This document shows positions 8,671-16,800 of a stretch of DNA of 64,000 nucleotides, piece after piece. This DNA is from Roseivivax marinus (GTDB lineage Bacteria > Pseudomonadota > Alphaproteobacteria > Rhodobacterales > Rhodobacteraceae), in the NCBI RefSeq assembly GCF_900109705.1, contig NZ_FOAI01000018.1:1-64000 (forward strand), written 5' to 3'. Position numbers and translations under genes: made by a program. Below the pieces are notes generated by a model that was given only the letters and a program-made list of their open reading frames with translations, ran no database searches and had not been told where the DNA came from. Each line of letters begins with the position of its first letter. Position 1 is the first letter of the stretch.

Positions 8671-8744
8671 GGCGGGTTGCCGATTGACGCGGTCTCCGGT
8701 CGGGCCGAGTGCCCGGATCGGCGGACCGGATCAGTCGCGCGACG

Positions 8745-9911
8745 TCAGCCTGCCAGCGCCGCGCTCCGGTCCGGTGGCAGCTCGATCGGCCGGAACCGTA
8801 TCTCGGGCGACGGCGCGTCCACCGCCGCGATGACTTTCGCGTAGAGCGCCTCGTAATCCCGCACCATCCGATGATGCGAAAATCGCGCCTCGGCCCGTGT
8901 CCGCGCGGTCGTCCGTGGCACCCCCATCGCCCGTCCGATCGCGGCGGCCAGCGCGTCCACGTCGCCTGCCGGCGCCAGCGCGCCTGCTTCGCCCCCGACC
9001 TCGCGCGCCGCGCCGATGTCGAAGGCCGCGACGGGCAGGCCGCAGGCCATCGCCTCGGCGGCCACGAGGCCGAATGGTTCGTGCCAGGTCGGCGTGAACA
9101 GCAGGACGGAGGCGCGTCCGACCTCGCGCGCGAGGGTGGCCGCGTCACGCGCGCCCTCGTAGGTGACCTCGCCGCCCAGCCGGGGCACGACCTCGGCTGC
9201 GTGAAAGTCCGGATCGTCGATCACGCCGAAGAGGCGCAGCCGCACGCCCGCGCGCCGTGCCGCCTCTATGGCCAGCTCGGGACCCTTGGTGGCGCTGATG
9301 CGCCCGATCCAGACCGCGGTGCCGTCGCCCTCGGGCCGAAAGGGCCAACGGTCGAGATCGATTCCGTTCGGTACGACATGCGCCTCGGCCGGGCGGTCGG
9401 CATCCTCGGCCCACCAAGTCCGGGCGTGCGCCTCCGAGCAGAGCGTCACCCGGTTCCACGGCGCCAGCGCGCCCTTGATCGTCCGCTCAAGGACGTCGAA
9501 GGGCGGGATGTGCAACGAGGTGACGCAAGGCACGCGGTCCCGCCGCGCGAGGCGGGGGACATAACGGTGCAGCGCGTTGTTGTGGATGACGTCGAACTCG
9601 GCGCCGCGCAATTCGTCCAGAACGGCGCCGTGGGCGCGGTCGAGGAGTCCGGTCAGCCTCTCGGTCTCGCGGTAGTGTTGCCAGGGAAACGTCGCCTCGT
9701 AGTGGCGCGGCAGGACCGGGCGCAGGGCGACTCCCGCGTCACTGTCGCCTGCGGCGAAGAGCGTGACGTCGTGCCCACGGTCCCGCAGCGCCCGGCAGAG
9801 ATGCCACGAATGCGCCTCCATCCCGCCCATGAAGGGCTCGGCGATCGGGTGGCGGACGTGGGCCACCACCGCGATGCGCAAGGGGCGGGCGGCCTTATTC
9901 TGCCGCGACAT
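8745..9911 (-). CDS. glycosyltransferase family 4 protein
   Basis: This 388-residue GT-B fold enzyme is the last of four overlapping minus-strand genes. The N-terminal Rossmann domain shows HPIAEPFMGGMEAHSWHL, with the Gly-rich acceptor loop and the GGME motif of GT4 enzymes. The C-terminal nucleotide-sugar domain has VWIGRISATKGPELAIEAAR (about residues 205-224) and the E-x7-E motif as EPFGLVAAEAMACG. It overlaps the preceding gene by 17 bases. The donor and acceptor are not identifiable. Linkage to a sucrose-phosphate-synthase-like gene suggests it extends a small sugar or builds a glycoside together with its neighbours. Confidence 0.85.
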   Translation of the reverse strand: MSRQNKAARPLRIAVVAHVRHPIAEPFMGGMEAHSWHLCRALRDRGHDVTLFAAGDSDAGVALRPVLPRHYEATFPWQHYRETERLTGLLDRAHGAVLDELRGAEFDVIHNNALHRYVPRLARRDRVPCVTSLHIPPFDVLERTIKGALAPWNRVTLCSEAHARTWWAEDADRPAEAHVVPNGIDLDRWPFRPEGDGTAVWIGRISATKGPELAIEAARRAGVRLRLFGVIDDPDFHAAEVVPRLGGEVTYEGARDAATLAREVGRASVLLFTPTWHEPFGLVAAEAMACGLPVAAFDIGAAREVGGEAGALAPAGDVDALAAAIGRAMGVPRTTARTRAEARFSHHRMVRDYEALYAKVIAAVDAPSPEIRFRPIELPPDRSAALAG

Positions 9912-10881
9912 CTGTCAGCCTCGATTGCGCGGCGTGGACCTCCCGGGTGCGGGCGCGGTTGTCGACGGTGCGCGGGTCGATGCCTTGCAGAATGTCGAGC
10001 ACGCGGCGCGTGGTGGCATAGGGCGCGGTCTGCTGCCGGCAGAGGGCGAAGTCCTCCTCGCCCGGCTCCCGCAGCACGACGATCCCCTCGGGCCGTTTTT
10101 CGATCAGGCCCATCAGCTCGAAGCCGTAGAGCCAGTGCTCCATCGTGCGGTGGCCCCACTTTTCGGCGAAGAGGTCGGCGTTGCGGATGACCGAGCGCAG
10201 GTGGTGGATCGGCGGCATGCAATGGGCGTGGTGCTGGTGATAGACCTTGGCACCCTTGAGCCACCAGATCGGCTGGCCCTGCTCGGCGACGGTGCGGCCG
10301 AAATCGGTATCCTCGCCGCCGTAGCCTCGGTAGCGCTCGTCGAAGCCGCCCGAGGCGCGCCAGTCGGCGGCGGACATGGCGAAGTTCAGCGACCAGAAGC
10401 AGCGATAGTCGTCGCAGGCGGCGCGGCCCCAGCGCGGCGGCTTGCCCCGGTCGGGGTGCCGCTCGGCCAGCCGGTCGAAGCGCACCCAGTCGATGCCGTT
10501 CGCCGTCGCCCCGTCGGTGGCGCCCTGCGGAAGGTACATGACCTCTCCCATGTGAACGCCGGGCGCGGCGGTGACCGACGCGGCGTAGTCGGCGATAAGT
10601 TCGGGGTGCGGGATGCAGTCCACGTCGAGGAACACCAGAACGTCGCCGTGGGCGGCCTGCGCGGCGGCGTTGCGCGCGCCGGCCAGCGCCGGGGCGCCGT
10701 CGGGCACCGGGACCTGCCGGATCTCGAAGGGCGCGTCGGGCAGGTCGTCATAGGGCGCGTCCTGCATGAGGCCGATCACCAGTTCGTCGGGGCGCAGGCG
10801 CTGCTCGGTCAGGCCGCGGACGACGTTTGCAAGGTGGTCCGCGCGTCCGGCGGCGATGGTGAGCGCAGAAATCCGCGTCAT
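9895..10881 (-). CDS. glycosyltransferase family 2 / galactosyltransferase-like protein
   Basis: This 328-residue GT-A fold glycosyltransferase has an N-terminal nucleotide-sugar domain including ALAGARNAAAQAAHGDVLVF, then the metal-binding DxD as FLDVDCIPHPELI (about residues 88-100). The second half contains the acidic catalytic region GGFDERYRGYGGEDTDFG (about 194-211), as in the C-terminal catalytic region of galactosyltransferase-related (Glyco_transf_7C) proteins. No membrane segment is seen. The ATG overlaps the preceding gene's TGA in an ATGA junction, so the genes are translationally coupled. Product and substrate are unknown. Confidence 0.8.
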   Translation of the reverse strand: MTRISALTIAAGRADHLANVVRGLTEQRLRPDELVIGLMQDAPYDDLPDAPFEIRQVPVPDGAPALAGARNAAAQAAHGDVLVFLDVDCIPHPELIADYAASVTAAPGVHMGEVMYLPQGATDGATANGIDWVRFDRLAERHPDRGKPPRWGRAACDDYRCFWSLNFAMSAADWRASGGFDERYRGYGGEDTDFGRTVAEQGQPIWWLKGAKVYHQHHAHCMPPIHHLRSVIRNADLFAEKWGHRTMEHWLYGFELMGLIEKRPEGIVVLREPGEEDFALCRQQTAPYATTRRVLDILQGIDPRTVDNRARTREVHAAQSRLTDVAAE

Positions 10882-12035
10882 GCGACGATCCTTCTCTGGT
10901 CTTGGGTCGTGAGCGAGGGGGCCGGCGCCCAAAGGCGCTCGGCCAGGGCGTCGAGCCAGTGCGCCGCGTCGCGCGCGGCGGCGTCCGAGACGAGCGCGCG
11001 CTGGCGTCCGGGCGCATGGGTGTCGGTGGCGGCGCGGACGGCGCGGCGCCACGCCTGCGCCGAGGAGGGCAGGTGCGGCTCGCAATGCGCGACACCGACG
11101 GCGGCAAGCGCGCGCGCCTTGCAAACCTGCTCGTCGAAGTAGCGCCACTCGGGCACGACGATCCACGGCACGCCGGCCGACAGGACCTGGGCGCAGGTGC
11201 TGTTGCCAGCGGACGAGACCACGAGGTCCGCCGCAGCGAGCCAGCGCTCCGGCGCGTCGATCCAGCCGTGATGCGTGATGTTGCCCGGATCGGTGGCGTG
11301 CCAATCGCGCTGGAGGTGGCCGATGGTCGCCCACTGCATGTCGGGAAAGGTGCGCGCCGCGACGCCGAACGGCGCCTGCGCGAAGCCGCTTCCGCCGCCG
11401 CCCGAGAGGACGAGGGCGAGCCGCGCGTCCTTGGCGATCCCGAGGGCTGCGCGGGCGGCTGCGCGGTCGGGCAGGGGGCCCGTGCCGAGGCCACCGGCAA
11501 AGTGCATCTTGCCGCGCATCTCGGCGTCCCAGTCGGGCTGCGCCAGCGCCTCGGCGAATGGCGCGAGAAGGCCCGCCGCGCCGCGATAGGCTGCCATGTG
11601 GCCGGGATCGCCGCGCTCGCCATGCTGCATCACGCAGACATGCGGCACCGAGCAGAGCCGCGCGAGCTGTGCGACCTCGGCGCTCACGTCCGAGACGATT
11701 AGCGCGGGGTCCGCGTCGCGGAACCACTGCGCCAGCGTCGCCATCGCTTCGCGGATCGATGGCCAGCCCACCGGCGCGCAATGCAGCGTGTCGGGCGTGG
11801 GCATGTCCGCAAGCCCGGGTGCCTCGTCGCCCGTGGCCTCGAAGAGCGAGGGAACGCGCCGGACTTCCACGTGATCGGGAAGGTCGCCGAAGATGTCGTC
11901 GCGGGCGCAGAAGATCGTCAGCGGACGGTCCTCGGGTAGGGCGCGGGCCAGCGCGGCGCAACGCTGCGCGTGGCCGCGGCCCTGATGGTGAACGAAATAT
12001 CCGATAGGGCGCCGGGCGAAGGTGGTGTCCTTCAT
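10878..12035 (-). CDS. GT28/MurG-like glycosyltransferase
   Basis: This 385-residue GT-B protein begins IGYFVHHQGRGHAQRCAALA, the Gly-His-rich start of MurG/UGT-like enzymes that transfer sugars from UDP or related donors. The C-terminal half has LALVLSGGGGSGFAQAPFG followed by the donor-binding block ADLVVSSAGNSTCAQVLSAG and PWIVVPEWRYFDEQ, where MurG has its UDP-GlcNAc site. There is no signal peptide or membrane helix, so it acts in the cytosol or at the inner leaflet. It overlaps the genes on both sides by four bases. Confidence 0.75.
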   Translation of the reverse strand: MKDTTFARRPIGYFVHHQGRGHAQRCAALARALPEDRPLTIFCARDDIFGDLPDHVEVRRVPSLFEATGDEAPGLADMPTPDTLHCAPVGWPSIREAMATLAQWFRDADPALIVSDVSAEVAQLARLCSVPHVCVMQHGERGDPGHMAAYRGAAGLLAPFAEALAQPDWDAEMRGKMHFAGGLGTGPLPDRAAARAALGIAKDARLALVLSGGGGSGFAQAPFGVAARTFPDMQWATIGHLQRDWHATDPGNITHHGWIDAPERWLAAADLVVSSAGNSTCAQVLSAGVPWIVVPEWRYFDEQVCKARALAAVGVAHCEPHLPSSAQAWRRAVRAATDTHAPGRQRALVSDAAARDAAHWLDALAERLWAPAPSLTTQDQRRIVA

Positions 12036-14083
12036 TCCGCCGCCTCGATATCGGCATCGAACACGGGCGCGGGGTCGGACGCCTGCGGGATCAGCCGCTC
12101 GAGCCCCTCCAGCACGCCGTCGGCATAGGGCGCCCGTGCCCGCACCAGCCCGGTGCGCGGCGGCAGCGACAACTCGCGCCGGGCGTTGGCAGGCAGGATC
12201 GCGCGGGTCGCGGCCTCGAGCATATCGCGGTCGTTGCCGCTATCGCCGGCGCAGACGATCCGGTCGAAGCCGAGCCCGGCCTGCCCTGCGACGTGACACG
12301 CCGCGGCCCACTTGCCTGCACGTTCGGGGATCACGTCGATCAGGCGCCCATGCGAGTGGATCACCCGCGCGCCGGCGCCCGCCGCGTCCAGCGCCGCAGC
12401 GGCGCGCCGTGCGGCGTCCGGAGAGCCCACGTAGCTCAGTTTCCACTGCCGCTGTTCGTAGTCGGCCTGGGCGGTGAGGCCCTGCGCGGCGCAGATGGCG
12501 ATGGCCGCTTCGCGGTTCCAACCGCGCGAGATCCGCGCGGCGTAGGCGTCGTCGAGGCGCAGCGCCCCACAGCGGTCGTGGCGCCAGATCTCGGTGCCGA
12601 CGGAGGTCACGAACACATCGGGTTCGGGCAGGTCCCACTCGTGCAGAACGCCGCGCGCCTCGCTCACGGTTCGGCCGGTGGCCACTGCGAACAGCACGTC
12701 GTTCGACCGAGCCGACCGCCAGTCGGCAAAGCGGCGGGCGGCCTGCCGGGACCCGGTGAGTGTGTCGTCGACGTCCGACGCCAGAAGCCAGCCGGGATCG
12801 CGCGGCCCCGGCGGAGCCCGGCCCACCCGGCGCGCGATTGCGAGGCTGCGCTCCGCCCAGCGGTTCCAGCTGAAGGCGCCTTCGGCGCGGCGTCGGGCGG
12901 CGAAGGTCGCGGCCTCGGTGAGGGCCGCGTCGTCGAGAGCGGCGCGCAGCGCGGTCGCGAGTGCGGCATGATCGGTCGGGCTGACCAGCCGGCCATGGCC
13001 GATCTCGCGCAGGATGTCCGGCGGGCCGCCGCGGTTCGTCGCCACGACAGGCACGCCGGCCTGCGCGGCCTCCACCACAGTCAGGCCGAAGGGCTCGTGC
13101 AGGGCGGGGTTCACGAAGACGCCGCTTCGCGCCGCCGCGAGCGCGTAGAGCGAGGGGATGTCCTCGGACGCGTGGTCGGGCGGCAGGGCGACGCGGCCCG
13201 CAAGGCCCGCCGCCGCGACCCGGTCCTGGAGATCGCGGAAGACCGCGTCTCCGGGCGTGGTGCCGTCGCCGCGGATACCCGCGACGATCACGAGGTTCGC
13301 GGTCTTGCGCAATGTCGCGCAGCCGGCATAGGCGTCGATCAGGCCGGCGAGGTTCTTCTTTTCCACCGGACGGGCGATGGCCAGGATCACCGGCTTTTCC
13401 GGGGCGTCGAGATGCGGGGCGATCAGGCGGTGTGCTGGGCCGAGGTCCCGGGTCGCGGGCTGCGTGCGTCCGGGGTTCAGCCGGAACGTCCTCCCAGCCG
13501 CGTCGGGCACGAGGTTGGAGACCTGCCGCTCGGCTTCGTCCCGGGATGACACGATCACCGCGTCGGCCCTCGCAAGCGCCCGCGCCTCGCGTGCGATGCG
13601 CCGCTCCAGCTCCGCGTCCACCTCGGCGCCGCGCTTGTCCGCGCCAAGCGAGTGCGGCGTGAAGAGCCAGGGAATGGCGAAGCGTTCAGCCGCGGCGGCA
13701 CAGAGTTCGGCGGCGTCGGAGAAGTGGGCGTGCAGCAGGTCCGGGCGCGGTCCGCTCTCCAGCATCTCGAGGAAGGCATCGGTCAGCGCGGGCAACTCGC
13801 TCTCGAGCGCCTCCTTCTCGAGATAGGCGCGCCGTGCGGTCGACAGACGCCGGATCATCACGCCATCCGTCACGATCTCCTCGGGCACGGCATACTGCGC
13901 GCCCAGACGGGCATCGTCGAATGCGCGGGTGACGATGTCGACGCGCTGCACCGCAGGCAGGTGCGCCTGCGCGACGGCCGCGCCGAGGACGTAGGCGATG
14001 TGGCCGCCGGTGTCCTCGGTCACGCCATAAGAGACCGGCGGCGCCGAAAGGCAGCCGCCGAGGGCAACGTGCATGATCCGCAT
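12032..14083 (-). CDS. sucrose-phosphate synthase / phosphatase fusion (or mannosylfructose type)
   Basis: This 683-residue two-domain enzyme heads the four-gene operon. The N-terminal GT4 domain (about residues 1-430) has the sucrose-synthase-family sugar loop as EDTGGHIAYVLGAAVAQAH, then DLLHAHFSDAAELC, and the E-x7-E block EPFGLTVVEAAQAG. The C-terminal HAD domain (about 450-665) has LASDVDDTLTGS (catalytic DxD), VTSVGTEIWRH as in sucrose-phosphate phosphatase, and GDSGNDRDMLEA. Such fusions make a hexosyl-fructose phosphate and then dephosphorylate it. The close relative in Agrobacterium makes mannosylfructose, so sucrose is not proven. The ATG at 14083 follows a GGAAAG ribosome site and gives the expected MRIMHVALGG start. 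Confidence 0.82.
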   Translation of the reverse strand: MRIMHVALGGCLSAPPVSYGVTEDTGGHIAYVLGAAVAQAHLPAVQRVDIVTRAFDDARLGAQYAVPEEIVTDGVMIRRLSTARRAYLEKEALESELPALTDAFLEMLESGPRPDLLHAHFSDAAELCAAAAERFAIPWLFTPHSLGADKRGAEVDAELERRIAREARALARADAVIVSSRDEAERQVSNLVPDAAGRTFRLNPGRTQPATRDLGPAHRLIAPHLDAPEKPVILAIARPVEKKNLAGLIDAYAGCATLRKTANLVIVAGIRGDGTTPGDAVFRDLQDRVAAAGLAGRVALPPDHASEDIPSLYALAAARSGVFVNPALHEPFGLTVVEAAQAGVPVVATNRGGPPDILREIGHGRLVSPTDHAALATALRAALDDAALTEAATFAARRRAEGAFSWNRWAERSLAIARRVGRAPPGPRDPGWLLASDVDDTLTGSRQAARRFADWRSARSNDVLFAVATGRTVSEARGVLHEWDLPEPDVFVTSVGTEIWRHDRCGALRLDDAYAARISRGWNREAAIAICAAQGLTAQADYEQRQWKLSYVGSPDAARRAAAALDAAGAGARVIHSHGRLIDVIPERAGKWAAACHVAGQAGLGFDRIVCAGDSGNDRDMLEAATRAILPANARRELSLPPRTGLVRARAPYADGVLEGLERLIPQASDPAPVFDADIEAAE

Positions 14084-14222
14084 GTGAGTACTTTCCGTGT
14101 TCGCGGGGGGCACCCCGCTGAGCCCGCCGGCAGAGTGGTAACCCCTCCCCCCCCCTCGGTGTTCCACGCCCGTTTCCGCGATTGCGAAATGCGAACCGGG
14201 CCGGTGAAACAGGGGGGCTGGC

Positions 14223-14651
14223 TCAGCCCTCGTATTCGCCCATGAACTGTTGCCGGCAGGTGCCGTAGAGGTAGCTGGCCGACCAGGTCAGCACCATGAA
14301 ACCGGCGAGTGACTGGATCATCGCCACGATCCGCAGAGGGCCGACGACGTTCATTCCGGTCTGGCCGAGCGTGGTGAAATTCATGCCCGAAAAATAGTAG
14401 TAGTCGCTCCACGTCCCCTGGAAGCTGCCGCCGAAGGCCTCCGGCCAGAGGCCATGATGCAGCACGACGTAGACCAGCCCGCCCGCGACGATCTGCACCA
14501 AGTGGATGACCGCGAGCATCGAGAAGACCGAGATCGGCAGCCAGCGCGAACGCCGCAGCGGCTCCGGGACAAGCGACGTGGCCGTCATCAGGAGCAGGTG
14601 GTGAAGGCAGGCCGTCGCGACGAGGAAAGCCAGTCCGATTGCCGTTGCCAT
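14223..14651 (-). CDS. two-helix ion-channel-like membrane protein
   Basis: This 142-residue protein has about three to four hydrophobic segments: residues 3-25, 38-62, a pore-like re-entrant stretch and 103-126. Between the last two helices lies YYYFSGMNFTTLGQTG, which resembles the pore helix and selectivity filter of the Ion_trans_2 potassium-channel family (a typical TTLGYGD-like filter). The filter GYG is replaced by GQT, so ion selectivity may differ. It lies 139 bases upstream of the sucrose-phosphate-synthase-like operon on the same strand, which would fit an osmotic response, but that link is inference. Confidence 0.6.
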   Translation of the reverse strand: MATAIGLAFLVATACLHHLLLMTATSLVPEPLRRSRWLPISVFSMLAVIHLVQIVAGGLVYVVLHHGLWPEAFGGSFQGTWSDYYYFSGMNFTTLGQTGMNVVGPLRIVAMIQSLAGFMVLTWSASYLYGTCRQQFMGEYEG

Positions 14652-15117
14652 GCCCGATACCTCATCCGTGCGCGTGTTCCGTTCCGGAGAACAAAGCGTT
14701 TGAGAACCGAGAGTTCCGCGCTGGGGCTATGTTTGCCGTCTGGGAAGGCGAATGGCACGGATGCCGTGTGGGAGGGCACCCATGTCGGCAGAACCGCCGA
14801 GCAATGCCGCGGCGCCGTGCACCGCCGGGGATGGATCACGCCCGCACGACGTCCTTGGCGCGGGAGATGCCTGAAGGGCGCCGCGCAATCGCCATCCGGC
14901 CCCGAGGGATGGCGATTTGGCCGGGTTTGATGCGCGGTTTCGCGGTCGTCCGATGCCGGAGAAGGCCGGATCGCCAGCCCGCGTGCTCGCGAAGGCGTGG
15001 CCTGCTCTCCGCGTGCGGGGGGTCGCATACGCCGGATGAAATGCCGCGGTGAAGCCCGGTGGGGCTTCGCGCTACGGCAGGCAGGTGGACGCGCCACCGA
15101 CCCATCCGTCGGCGCGG
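14652..15117. other. non-coding stretch with two hairpins
   Basis: I see no convincing gene here. A perfect 11-bp stem (AATCGCCATCC, loop of nine, GGATGGCGATT) lies at 14887-14917. A 7-bp stem (GAAGCCC and GGGCTTC) lies at 15051-15068. Neither has a T-tract. They lie downstream of the fructosamine kinase gene and upstream of the channel gene, so either may shape transcript ends, or they may be remnants of an interspersed repeat. Confidence 0.4.
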
Positions 15118-15918
15118 TCACACCCCGATGCGGTCGAGAAGTCCCGTCACCATCGCATGATATCCCCCGCCGAAGAGGCGAAGGTGCACCAGCGCGGGCC
15201 ACATCTGGTAGATTGGCTGGCGTTCTTCCCAACCGGCATCGGGCTTGCCGTAGCCGCGCCAGAAGCCCTCGTCGGGCTGACCGAAGAGGGTGAGCATGGC
15301 CAGATCGACCTCGGAATGGCCGTAATAGCTGGCCGGGTCGATCATCACGGCGCGCTCGGCCGTGAAGTGGACGTTACCGCCCCAGAGATCGCCGTGCAGC
15401 AGCGAGGGCTTGGGATCGCGCGGCAGCATCTCCGGCAGGCGGGCGGCCAGGCGCTCGACCCGCGAGGCGATGTCGGCGGGCAGGGCGGAGGGGTCGGCCA
15501 GCAGCCGGCGCTCGGCCCAGAAGGCGGGCCAGTCGTCACTCATCTCGTTGGGGATCGGCACGGAGCCGAAGGCGTAGTCCTCGGACCAGCCGTACCCGGT
15601 GCCCGCCCAGCTATGCAGCTGCGCCAGCGCCTCGCCCAGTCCGCGCCACGTCTCGCGCGTCGCGGGCGCCTCGGGCAGGTAGTCGAGCACGATCAGGCGG
15701 TGCTCTGCGTGCAGGACCGACGGCACCGGCGCGCGCAGCAGCGCCATCTCGGCCAGCATCCGCGCCTCGACATGCACCAGCGGCCCGGTCTTCACGACCA
15801 TCTCGCGCCCGTCCTGCAGGCGCACGTAGCGCACGTCGGATAGGTCTCCGCCAGAAAGCGGACGGTCCTCGGCGACGTCCGATCCGAAAGTGTCGAGAAC
15901 GGCGATGGGAAGGGTCAT
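15118..15918 (-). CDS. fructosamine kinase family protein
   Basis: This 266-residue kinase-fold enzyme phosphorylates sugar adducts on protein amines (ribulosamine or fructosamine), which then fall off, repairing glycated proteins. The APH-type phosphotransferase core is visible: GREMVVKTG near the N-terminus with the ATP-contacting Lys, SLLHGDLWGGNVHF (about residues 172-185) with the catalytic HGD, and AVMIDPASYYGHSEVDLAM with the metal-binding Asp. This last block is diagnostic of the fructosamine kinase family. Its ATG overlaps the ygfZ stop by four bases, so the two are coupled. Confidence 0.93.
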   Translation of the reverse strand: MTLPIAVLDTFGSDVAEDRPLSGGDLSDVRYVRLQDGREMVVKTGPLVHVEARMLAEMALLRAPVPSVLHAEHRLIVLDYLPEAPATRETWRGLGEALAQLHSWAGTGYGWSEDYAFGSVPIPNEMSDDWPAFWAERRLLADPSALPADIASRVERLAARLPEMLPRDPKPSLLHGDLWGGNVHFTAERAVMIDPASYYGHSEVDLAMLTLFGQPDEGFWRGYGKPDAGWEERQPIYQMWPALVHLRLFGGGYHAMVTGLLDRIGV

Positions 15919-16661
15919 GTCTGTGCCTCGTACCTGACGACGGCGTCGCCGGCCCGCATCTCGCCCTTGGCCTGCGCGAACCGCAGATGGGCCAGTGCCG
16001 CGCCGTGCGACTGGGTGAAGAGAGTGCCGACGGCCTTGCCGTCCGCGTCGATGCCGGTGCCGACGGGGGCCGTGCCGTCCACGACGACGCGCGCGAGGCC
16101 CTTCTTCAGCTCGGTCTTGTGCTTCATGCGGGCGGTGACCTCCTGGCCGACGAAGCAGCCCTTGCGGAAGTCCACGCCGTTCAGCCGCTCGAACCCGGCT
16201 TCGAGGATGAAGGTGTCCGGGGTCAGCTCGATGCCGGTTTCCGGCACGGCGGCGTCCACGCGCAGGGCATCCCAGTCGATGCCGTCCTCGCTTGCGCGGC
16301 CGTCATAGGCGCGCCAGCCCATCGCCGGGTCGCGCGGATCGGCAAAGGCGCCCTCGGGCGCGTTCCCGGTGCCGCGGGCGGGCACGATGTCGGTGTCCTC
16401 GATGGTGACCTTGGCGCGGAGCTTGTAGAGCATCAGCGCCTTCTTGAGGTCCGCGATCAGCGGGGTCGCCACGTCGAGCAGGATCGCCTCGTCCTCGGGG
16501 ACGAGGAAGAAGTCCGCGCGGTACTTGCCCTGGGGCGTCAGCAACGCGGTGTAGACGAGGCCGTCCCGCAGCCGGGTCACGTCGTTGGTGACGAGACCCT
16601 GCAGGAAGTTCTCGGTGTCGGGGCCGCTCAGCCTCAGGACGGTGCGCTCTGGATCGGTCAT
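15915..16661 (-). CDS. ygfZ: YgfZ/GcvT-domain folate-binding protein
   Basis: This 248-residue cytosolic protein of the GcvT-like YgfZ family uses tetrahydrofolate and helps assemble or repair certain Fe-S enzymes. The diagnostic family motif is present as KGCFVGQEVTARMKHK (about residues 164-179) with its conserved cysteine. The N-terminal NFLQGLVTNDVTRL matches the usual first folate-domain strand. A GGAAAGG ribosome site precedes the ATG. The gene overlaps the downstream fructosamine kinase. Upstream there is 139 bases of non-coding sequence before the ABC exporter gene, so it probably has its own promoter. Confidence 0.9.
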   Translation of the reverse strand: MTDPERTVLRLSGPDTENFLQGLVTNDVTRLRDGLVYTALLTPQGKYRADFFLVPEDEAILLDVATPLIADLKKALMLYKLRAKVTIEDTDIVPARGTGNAPEGAFADPRDPAMGWRAYDGRASEDGIDWDALRVDAAVPETGIELTPDTFILEAGFERLNGVDFRKGCFVGQEVTARMKHKTELKKGLARVVVDGTAPVGTGIDADGKAVGTLFTQSHGAALAHLRFAQAKGEMRAGDAVVRYEAQT

Positions 16662-16800
16662 GTCTGCCTTTCCGGTATCGGTCGGGTCCGGTCTATATCA
16701 TGTCACCCTTGCGGGGACAGGGGGGCGGCTCTGCAAGGCCGGGGTCCTGATGACCGCCGGACCGCCGCGGCACACTGCCGAAAGCGGAAGATGTCGCGCC

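Noticed and set aside
8671-8744. Possible terminator between the sulfotransferase and GT4 genes
   Set aside because: No clear stem with a T-run could be found in the 74 bases.
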